Of a DNA stretch of 64,000 nt, positions 1-10,100 are shown piece after piece; the stretch's first letter is position 1, and the number at the start of each line of letters is the position of its first letter. Location: NCBI RefSeq assembly GCF_905220415.1, contig NC_059558.1:7142501-7206500 (forward strand). The letters are read 5' to 3'. Source of the DNA: Colias croceus. Taxonomy: Eukaryota; Arthropoda; Insecta; Lepidoptera; Pieridae. The notes below the pieces were generated by a model. That model worked only from the letters and a program-made list of their open reading frames with translations. It ran no database searches and was not told the DNA's origin. A program made the translations under genes and the position numbers.

Positions 1-22
1 TAATAAGCGGCCGCGGACTGCC

Positions 23-182
23 CAGCCCCCCTAGCCCAGTGGCTTTCTGTTAGCGTAGCGTTCAATAGAATAGACTACGAATGTATGAGTAGATACGTTT
101 ATCTACAGCTTACGTCAATCTCATACATATTCTATTGAACGCTACGCTAATAGAAAGCCACTTGGCTAGGGGGGCAGGGCTG
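23..182. repeat. Palindromic MITE-like element
   Basis: Two inverted arms of about 50 bp (roughly 23-74 and 130-182) surround a loop of about 55 bp. The ends read CAGCCCCCCTAGCCCAGTGG on the left and its near-perfect reverse complement on the right. No transposase is present, so this looks like a non-autonomous fold-back or MITE copy. It sits in the last intron of the upstream GH1 gene. Confidence 0.65.
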
Positions 183-184
183 TA

Positions 185-357
185 TCTCTATAGTGCAGTC
201 ATGGGCAGGCTGCGGCTGGTGTCCCACAACACATTAAAATTCTCTAAAGGGCCTCTGCGTGTTGGACCTGTGTCCCCACGTAAGCCTCCCAAAGGACCGG
301 GTACCTTCCTTCTGGCCGTACCCGTGTATTATGGAGAGAAACATAATAATAATAAGT
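185..357 (+). mobile_element. Possible 3' tail of a non-LTR element
   Basis: A GC-richer segment stands out from its AT-rich surroundings and ends in an AATAATAATAAG microsatellite-like tail, as retroposed 3' ends often do. It has no recognisable protein motif. The assignment is inferred from composition and tail only. Confidence 0.25.
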
Positions 358-457
358 AGGGATTTATAAACTTTACGACCATATAATTAATCTGTTCTAA
401 AGTTATAAAAGCTCTATAGAAGTACTGATCAGATTTCCATTGTCTTTTTTTTTACAG

Positions 458-758
458 CCAGCGGTTTGGTCTTTACCAAGTTGACATGGATGATCCAGAA
501 CTCAAAAGGATACCTCGATTGTCCTCCAAGTACTACACATGTGTGATTAAACACAACACATTTGATGTACCAAGTAACTGCTTCGACCAATCAGAAAGCG
601 CGATTCGTGCTACGAGGCAATCCTTATCGAATTTACCAATCCCTAACATGGGGGAAAGCGTTAGTTTTTTCAAGGAAGTGTATGAGAATAGACGATGCAT
701 TGTAAAAGTTATGAAATTGGGGGCAAAGATGATGGCATTAGTTGGCGCGAATAATTAG
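458..758 (+). CDS. Glycoside hydrolase family 1, terminal exon of an upstream gene (partial)
   Basis: This is the last exon of a GH1 beta-glucosidase/myrosinase-like gene whose other exons lie before the window. A polypyrimidine tract and acceptor AG end at 457. One base completes the previous codon, and the frame then reads QRFGLYQVDMDDPELKR, the conserved C-terminal GH1 signature that follows the last strand of the (beta/alpha)8 barrel. The exon runs about 100 codons to TAG at 756-758. Its C-terminal extension after the conserved part (SSKYYTCVIKHNTFDVP onward) is about 30 residues longer than the barrel needs, and I do not recognise it. The frame and splice phase are the same type as exon 11 of the complete GH1 gene downstream, so the two are tandem paralogues. 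Neither catalytic glutamate is in this exon, so activity cannot be judged. Confidence 0.85.
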
Positions 759-1649
759 GTGTCTATGTTTTTTTACCCTACATCATTTTAGAGGTTATCT
801 CTCTATGATCAAATTAAAAGACAGTTTATATTTATTATGTAAATAATTATCGTTATGGTTTGCTGATGTAAAGTTGGAATGAATATAATTAAATATAATG
901 TAAATTATAATTATTTATTGATATCAGAACTTGGCGTTTTATTTAACCTAACCCTATTTGAGGCTACGATTACGACCTACGTTTTTATAATTTTCTAACA
1001 AAAAAAATAATAATAGAAATCCTGTCCTGTTTTATCATTTTTGTCATGTTTCCGATACATTATAATAAATTATCATTTAAATATTAAAATTATACACTAC
1101 TTATGGGCATTGCTCTCATAGGCCTCAATAATGTTCTAATTGGCCATTTCAAATTTCGAAGCAGGGTTCATTGAGCTATTATTACTACGTACAGAGAAGA
1201 CTACGTACCTACCTATATATCAATACTTTTGCCGAAGTAACTATTCTCTAATCTGTGCTTTTGCAAATACATAGTTAAACAATTGTCATTTGTTAATTAT
1301 TACAGGTTATTACAAGCATCATATTCTTGTAAAAACTAAAAAGGCGTTGTTTATGTTAAACAGTAGGAACTCGATTTAAATTGACTTTTAATTATTTTTC
1401 TCTTAATTATACTCTTGTATCACCAGAAAAAATACGAAGGTTTATATAAATGTTACCTCCGTGGGCAAAAACACGCCATAAGTCTATTAAAGGACATTAA
1501 TGAATTTAAATGGGTTGTTGATTCATTATTACGAAAATTGTGGGATCTTTAATATGCTGATCAAGGTATAGGTAATTAAGTCATATTATAAATTATAAAT
1601 ACCTAATAATAAAAAAAAAAAACTATTAAGAAGCATCATCCTTAAAAAA

Positions 1650-1837
1650 TCCATACTTAATATTATAAATGCGAAAGTAACTCTGTCTGTCTGTCTGTCT
1701 GTTACTCAATCACGCCTAAACTACTGAACCAATTTGCATGAAATTTGGTATGGAGATATTTTGATACCCGAGAAAGGACATAGGCTACTTTTTATTGCGA
1801 AATATATACCACGGGCGAAGCCGGGGCGGACCGCTAG
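1650..1837 (+). mobile_element. Non-autonomous Helitron-like element
   Basis: It begins with TC after an A, ends in CTAG before a T, and has a GC-rich potential hairpin (GGGCGAAGCCGGGGC) just upstream of the CTAG. It carries an internal (CTGT)n tract. No terminal inverted repeats or target duplication are visible. The same family recurs more than 20 times in this window. Confidence 0.6.
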
Positions 1838-2157
1838 TACTTTTTATGCGTAATTAACGTGATTTACTATGATGTTTAATAAATGTAAAAAAACGAAATC
1901 AATACAAATGAGAAGTAAAAGAAATATGTAGGAGTAAAGAAGTTCAATTGGCGCGGAACTCATGTTTTTTTTCAGTTTTGTTCATGTACATGTACAAACA
2001 CACATATTTTTAATAGGTACTATAGATTTAAAAAAAACATATTTCTCAACATAAGTTATTTCCAACTTGAGTGAATAAGTTTTTGTAACTTTGAATATAG
2101 ACGTTCCTTTTTCCTAATCGTAATACATTACCTAAACTCCCTTCGTATGAAATTCAA

Positions 2158-2600
2158 AGGGTCTTACCACAAAACAATTAAAACACAGTTTAACTTTAAA
2201 CCAGGGATAAACCAGGGACCACTGTAATAGTCGTCTTTGTGATATACGATAAAACCAGAAAAGAGAACCCGCGCTTAAAGATAAACCCTGCCTAAGTTTT
2301 AATCTATACTTAATAGTTAATATTATAATTATTATAATCTATACTAATACTAATATAACAAAGCTGAAGAATTTGTTTGTTTGTTTGAACGCGCTAATCT
2401 CCGGAACTACTGGTCCGATTTGAAAATTCTTTCGGTGTTAGATAGCCCATTTATCGAGGAAGGTTATAGGCTATAATATAACATCACGCTACGACCAACA
2501 GGAGTGGAGCCACGGGGGTGAAACGCGGAGCAGCTAGTATACGATAAAACCAGAAAAGAGAACCCGCGCTTAAAGATAAACCCTGCCTTAGTTTTAATTC
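2158..2600. repeat. MITE-like repeat with a 60-bp direct duplication flanking a Helitron
   Basis: The segment from GGGTCTTACCACAAAA at 2158 is related to the repeat at 5575-5720, so both belong to one dispersed family. Its 3' part (about 2242-2302, GATATACGATAAAACCAG onward) is repeated almost exactly at 2538-2600, directly after the CTAG of the Helitron-like copy at 2338-2537. Confidence 0.55.
2338..2537 (+). mobile_element. Non-autonomous Helitron-like element
   Basis: Starts TCTATACTAATA after an A and ends GCAGCTAG before a T. It contains (GTTT)n and the shared core ACGCGCTAATCTC, and has a degraded GC hairpin before the end. It is the same subfamily as the copies at 38109, 42608 and 57716. 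Confidence 0.6.
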
Positions 2601-4119
2601 AAGATATAAATAAATTTGACATCTTGCAATTATTTCAGTGTATTTAATCTCTGTGTGTTAATTGTATTAATATATTTTAAGATTATTACATCAAATAAAT
2701 AATTTATTAAATAATTTGTAATTTTCATGTTCACGTTCATGTTCATTTTCATTTTCATCCTCATTTTCATTTTCGTGTGTGCACGTGTGATACACATTGC
2801 ACACATTACAATTCCTATGGTGGATTTCTTTTGTAGTAATAATTCTTATTTTCTCTCTCTAATCTAATGCTCCGTTTGTCCACAAAAATTACCCACTAAA
2901 CAATAAAATAACATTCTTCATTATAATATTATGAAGTACAGTAATTGTAGATTTGCGGGTATTTGAACATTTGCTCAACACAATCAGTTGGCATGTCCGG
3001 GCTAGAGAAGGGGTCAGTCAATATCGAACTGTCCGACCGAACGCGCGTATAGTAGCGTAGCAAATTACATGGCTTAGTAATGACGGTTAAAAAGATTTTA
3101 TTATAATAAGTTAGTGATATTTAGTGTGGATATACCTAATGGATTTACAAAGTATACTATGTAACAATACCTATATGAGTTTTCGTGAATGCCTTATCTT
3201 GTAGAAGGCTATAAATTCAACACACTAAAGTTTACAACGTAGCGGCAACGTCGCATTGGTTCTTGATTTTGATGGGTAATTAGAAATTATATTATAATTA
3301 GTTTAAATATTTGAGAGGCGTAATAAGGTGAAGGTCAACGATCCCTTTTGTTTGTCGCTATTTAGTTTAATAGATATACAAACAAACAAAATATGATTAA
3401 TTCATATTTTAATATGTTTATTTGAATAAAGAGAGCGAACTATGTACCAGGTACTTCTAACAATTTTAACACTGATGGATTTGTAGTTGGTTTAAAATGA
3501 ATTTTTTGTATTCCATAAATGATTACTGTTCCTCGCGTTTTGACAAATGGTGTGACAGCCACAAATTTTGATACTGTCGCATCTTTTTTCTATGAACCTC
3601 GGTAATTTATTACCAAGATTTTTTTTCATAATATAATATAAATGGAAAAGTTATAATATGAAGCTATTTTTATAGCACCCAGTACCTACTGTATACACTG
3701 CGTAGTTATGTTAAATCTTTAAAATTAATTACTTATTACACCTTGTTTGATTTCAGTATGAAATCAAACTATTTCCATGTCAATAAATATTCAATAGCCG
3801 TGGTTCCTTGACCAGTTCAATGGGAATTCAACAATATATTGATTTTTATGATTTATCTTTTATTAAAAGCCTCTACTTTCCGTTATGATGTTTTCAACGT
3901 TAAAATATACAGTTTATTTTTTATAACTTTATGAGCAATTTGCATTTTTTCTCACTTCGTAGAACTTTAAAATAAATTATAGGTACACATCAAACAGGAG
4001 TAAAAGCTTTTCAATTTCATCAATAATTGCAAAGCCAATTAAATTATAGATCTCTTAGACTATACATACGTTTTTTTTAATAAAAAAGTCAGTCTTACAT
4101 TAATTCCCCATCTCTCGGA

Positions 4120-4195
4120 CTATATAATGTTTATAATAATTAAAAATTAAGTTCACACATTATTTAATATAAAATATAAATAGTCAGTTGTGATC
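4120..4195 (+). promoter_or_regulatory. Candidate core promoter and 5' UTR of the complete GH1 gene
   Basis: TATATAAT lies at 4121-4128 and a second TATAAAA at 4168-4174, 68 and 22 bases before the start codon. A TCAGTT initiator-like motif at 4184 is too close to the second box. If the first box is used, transcription would start near 4150 with a short leader. This rests on motif spacing alone. Confidence 0.25.
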
Positions 4196-7100
4196 ATGAC
4201 CTTCCGGGTACTGGTTGTGTTCAGGTTAGTTAAAAATAGTTTTAATTTATTTATTTATTTCAAGTGTTTATGTATTACTACACAATGACAAGATGGTTTT
4301 TGATGAAATTGAAGATGGCAGTAGATAGATTTTCGGGAATAATGTTTATTTAGAAATATTTACTTTTACGGTTTAAGGGAATTTGGTGAAATATTTATTT
4401 GAAGTTCGTTTGTTTTATAACGTTAAAAGTTACTTTTTCTTCTTTTAATATAAATACAATACAATTTGGAATTGACATAACGATTTTGACGAACATTAAT
4501 TTTAACATAGCGAATTGTTGTTAAAATACATTTTGATAAACACTTCCAAATGTGATAATTGAGATAAGTACAATTAAACATTGCATATTTTTAGAAATAA
4601 AAATATCATACTGACTGACACATGCCAGATGCACGCTTGTTCCCGAAAATAATATTTTTCCCGCTTCTACAACATTTTTTTTTTAATTTTTATTACGTAA
4701 TGCTACGCTGCTATCGATCGTAGTACGATTACAAACTAGACTTATACTTGATGCTTCCTTGGATTTCCAAGACAAGATTTTTTCTATTCGAAGTAATTTC
4801 TGAGGTTAACGGGATTATTTAACAAAACTTTTTATCTTTATAATAGAGACTTTTCCTTTATAATAGATAACTAATTAAACTAATTTCGTCCTTTAATTAT
4901 TTTTGAATGTTACGACTGGCAACATATTTTAATACTAGCTGTTCCTCGCGGTTTCATCCGCATTGCTCTGCTCCTGTTACTTATATCTAGAGAGAAGAAA
5001 CATTTTTTAACGTGAATCAAACCGGGCAAAGCCAGAACGAATCCTTAGCATATTATATTATGTAGGATTTGTTTTGCAGATTCCTTAATATTTTTACTAC
5101 AGAGTTCATAATCTATTTCTCTATTCCTCATGCCTCTCTCTAGCTCTATGATTAAAATATATACCTCTTTCCTATCTTTATCTTGATCACTAAAATATAA
5201 CATCACAAAATTTCAGCGTCCTTTGCACCGCACAATGCTTGGCCCACTCGTTTCCACCAGGGTTCAAATTTGGCGCCGCGACATCAGCTTATCAAATAGA
5301 AGGGGGTTGGAATGCTTCTGGTAAGAAATATATTATTTAGGGCATTGAGATTTAGGGCCGATTTTTCAATCCATAGTTAAAACTTATCCGCCCAATAAAG
5401 TATTACACGATAATATTAAAATGTCACCCGTAAACTGTCAAATACGGCCAATGTTTACCTACATTAATTAAATAACGTACTAAACTACCATTTTTGAAAT
5501 GGTAGTTTAGTACGATATTCGACGAATAAGTATAATTAACCAAGGATTGAAAAATCAGCCCTTAGAAAAACAGACTGTCTTACCACAAAAAAGTTTATGC
5601 AGGGTTTAACTTTAAGCGCGGTTTCTCTTTAATCTGGTTTTGCCGTATTTCACAATATAGACATGTGACAAATCCCTGGTTTAAAGTTAGACTGTGTTTA
5701 AATTGTTTTGTGGAAACCCAGTGGTTTGATAGATAGATTAGATATGATTTTGAAATGTAGGTTTTTAGAACAAATTGAATATTTTAGGTAATTTTCAAGG
5801 TAGCCATTATCTGGGTTAATTGGTTAAAATTTTAATACGATATGTTAAATAATTAAACACATTTATTCGGATAAAAGGATTATGTTTATATTTTCTTTAT
5901 TATTATTCCATAATTAATTAATTTATTTGTTTAATCTTACCTGCTCCAGCGGCGTTAAAAAATTTATACAAAAACTTGCGGATAAAGCCGCAGTCAGATA
6001 GCTATTACATCACAAGATGTGACGAGACGCAAAGAATTAATACTGAACATAATATGGGTATTTCATAATAGGTGTGTTAATTGAATTCTTTAATTATTAA
6101 TTTTTAATGTATGTGTCTATAATAATATATACTATCTATTGTAAACAATTTGAATCATAGGGTTGAATTATTCAATCAGTTATTTCTTTATGCATTTTTA
6201 TTGCATCCTTTAGACTCTGTTTCCACCAGAGATGTGCGAGGATGCGTATCGAGGGATGTTTGTAAACAACCAATAGTATCGATTCGAACGCTTAATGAAG
6301 CAATACTATTGGTTCTTGACAAACACACACTTCGCTACGCATCCTCGCACATCTAGTGGAAATACAGCGTAATGTAAACATTTATTGGCTTTCAGGCAAA
6401 GGTCGTAACATTTGGGATACATTTACACACGGTACAAGCAATATAGTGGTCGATAAAAGCAGTGGGGACATAGCATGCGACTCCTACCATTTGTGGCAAC
6501 AAGATGTTAACATGGCTGAAGAATTGGGGCTCGATTTTTATCGGTGAATTTTCTATTATTACACTTATTATAGTAAAATTATTGAAAAAGGTTGTGCGAG
6601 CATTTTTGTGGGCAAGTGCATCATATGGCACAGGCAACTGTTTATGATTTTTATTTTAAAGTATATTTCAAATTTTTAATATTATAAATATTATACCACT
6701 AACCCCACTCATAATATTTTGTCTAGGTAACTAAGGAATATGATATCAAAGTATTTACATACATACGTACATTTTACTATTCCAGATTCTCCATATCATG
6801 GTCCAGGCTACTCCCAAAAGCGTTCGCAAATGAGATCGATGAAGATGGAGTAGCATATTACAACAATTTGATAAATGAATTGTTGAAACGCAACATAGAG
6901 CCTGTTATTACTCTGTATCATTATGACCTTCCACAGATTCTGCAAGATCTTGGTGAGTTTTATAGCTATTTGAAAGAAGGGAAATTATTAGCACAAGCTG
7001 ATGTTAGGGATCCGCTCCGCTCTATTTGTAGTCACATATTTATTTCTGGACGTATTTGCATTTAGTGAGGTGGGGTATAGGACACCTATATAAAGAACCT

Positions 7101-10100
7101 GTACAATATTTACGTCTATTAAAATCGAGCCTAAAATGTCAAAGTTAAAATAACTATTGTAGACTCAGGCCCGTGCTAAAAAAATAAAATGACGTACAAA
7201 ATCAAATGACCAAATTTACCCCGGCAACTGTCGAAAAATAAAAATAAATTCCGACTTTGTGGACCACCATTTTTGTACGGAATAATGGATTAAAAGCAGT
7301 ATAGAAACACTAAACAGTATGACACAGATGCCGTACAAAATCAAATGACCAAATTTACCCCGGCAACTGTCGAAAAATAAAAATAAATTCCGACTTTGTG
7401 GACCACCATTTTTGTACGGCATCTGTGTCATACTATTTCTATACTGCTTTTAATCCATTATTCCGCAACGCCGTACAAAAATCATGGAGAGAAAATCTCT
7501 ACCTGAACTTTCGAATTCTCATCTGCACTCAGGTGGACAGCTTACAAGTGATGTCATAGTGCTGAATCTTATTATTTAATGCTCTTATATCGTTCTAGAT
7601 AGGTCACCTGGTGGGTCAAATGTCCCATAATTTTTTCAACATGGGCCTGTAGTCTATTGATGCACATTATATTATACCGTTTAATAATATCTCAAGTTTC
7701 ATTTGATGCGATTATAATATAGGTACTATTGGCTATTCTATTTCACTTTGTTCACGTGCTACCGTAATATAATGAAACTTGGACAACTACACAGTTTCCG
7801 TCTACTTACTAATATATAATACTAGCTTACCCCCGCGGCTTCGCCCGCTTTGTCTAAAACCTTCCTCTTGAATCCCTCTATCTATTAAAAAAACGCATCA
7901 AAATCCGTTGCGTAGTTTTAAAGATTTAAGCATACAAAGGGACATATAGAGACGACTTTGTTTTATATTATGTACCTACTACCTAGTGATTATACATACC
8001 TACTTAATAATTACTATAAAGACTGATAAAACGTTTGCAAGAGATAAATTGCTTGTCTATTACAATATTTTTTTCATAATAAGTATATAATATTATAGTA
8101 ATTTATTTCAGGTGGCTGGGTGAACCCCCTCATAGCAGACTGGTTTGCCAACTACGCCAAAGTAGCTTACTCCCTCTACGCTGACAGAGTAAAGACTTGG
8201 CTCACCATCAACGAACCATCCATACTGTGCGACTACATTTTCACCACTGGGATGTTTCCTCCAATGATAAAGGAACCCGTACTGGGACCATATTTGTGTA
8301 ATAAGAATGTCCTGTTAGCGCATGCCAAGGCTTGGAGAATATATGATGAAGAATACAAGCCTGTTTTTAAAGGTACCTATAATATTATGTGTTATTAGTT
8401 CGAGTTAATGAGGTCGTTAAATCCATACTTATGTGTCTTTTTAGATATATTAAATTTATTAATTACTAGCTTTCCAACCGCGGCTTCGCCCGCGCAGTCA
8501 AAGAAAAACCCGAATAGTTCTCGTTCCTGTGGGATTTCCGGGATAAAACCTATCCTATGTCCCGGGGTAAAAAGTAGCCTATGTCTCTCGGGTATCAAAA
8601 TATCTCTATACCAAATTTCATGCAAATTGGTTCAGTAGTTATAAGGCGTGATTGAGTAACAGACAGTTACTTTACAGATACTACAGTTACTTTCGCATTT
8701 ATAATATTAGGTAAGTATGGAAGTATGGATATAATCGGCAACAAAAAAAGGGATTATTGCGTGACAAATGACAGTCGTCTTAATAATCATCACTGCCACA
8801 TGGACCATTACGATTAATTTTGTAATTAAAAGATTAGCAAGAAATAAATAAATGATTTATTGTTGTACAGCAACAAAATTACTTATTACATAATCATTTT
8901 AATTTCAGGTCGAGTATCGATAGCCAATAACCCAGTATGGATAGAACCAGCTTCTCCAGAACATGCAAACTTGGCGGAACTCGCCAGGGAATTTGGGGTG
9001 AATTTCTTACCATTATTTATTTTACAGACAATATAATACCTACACACTACTGCAGTAGTCATACCATTTCGATAGAAGTGCATATTAATTACAACGTAAA
9101 AAAATCTTTTTGAAGTGAAAACTTCTTTAGCGGCGTTGAGCACTTTTTCTGTTATGGGTATAAAATCTTAAACTCGCGTCAGGACTACGTGACCTGATCG
9201 AAAAAGCGTAAGACGGATGGAGAGTAGACAGCTATCCCCTCTCTACTACGCGCGTTTTCACTTCAGCTGCCGGCACTCCCGGAGTGCAACCCGTTTTTTT
9301 TTTATATTCTTATTTCTTACCAAACGTACTTTATATAGGTACCTACTAAAAGCACTTTAACTGTGCAATATTTTAAATATCTATTATTTGTATGAATTTA
9401 TTGTAAATCTTTGTTAAATAATTAATTTCAGGCTGGTCGTTATTCCCATCCTATATATTCAAAAAAGGGTGGATGGCCACCAAGTGTCGAGAAGCACATG
9501 GCAATACTGAGCAAGAAGCAAGGCTATTCAGAATCAAGACTACCCTCATTCAGTATTGAAGAAATTGAACTTATACGAGGTAAAGTTTTATGTGATGTCT
9601 TTTATTTATTACTAGCTTTCCGCCTGCGGCTTTGCCCGCGTTTTCAAAGAAAAACCCGCATAGTCCCCGTTCCCGTGGGATTTCCGGGATAAAACTTAGC
9701 CTATATTACTACTTACTATATTAGACGTGGATAATGTAGCTTTCGAATGGTGAAAGAATTTTTAAAATCGGTCCAGTAGTTTTTGAGCCTTTTCTTTACA
9801 ATCAAACAAACAAACAAAGTTTTCCTCTTTATAATATTATTAGTGTAGATATGCTGACCTCTAAAATCTTAGACAAAGCAGACCATAATAGTTACCATAT
9901 CCGTAAACAATTAATCAGTATTTCTGTATGTTGTACGACATACACGGTGAATAAATCCCGTTTAAAATCCGTTAAAGTCTTTAATTTGTAAACTGGACAC
10001 ATTATTTTATTTTACAGGTACTTACGACTATTACGGACTTAATCATTACACGAGTCGTGTTATTCGTCCAAGACGACCAGGCGAAGAAATTGGGCCATGG

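Larger units (their letters stand above)
759..4119. other. Intergenic region between two GH1 paralogues
   Basis: No exon is visible on either strand. The region holds two Helitron-like copies (1650-1837, 2338-2537), a MITE-like repeat with a flanking duplication (2158-2600), and a TTCATT-rich simple stretch around 2720-2775. The rest is AT-rich with no structure I can support. Confidence 0.6.

Noticed and set aside
6150..6356. 68-codon open frame before GH1 exon 3
   Set aside because: It lies across a MITE palindrome in an intron.
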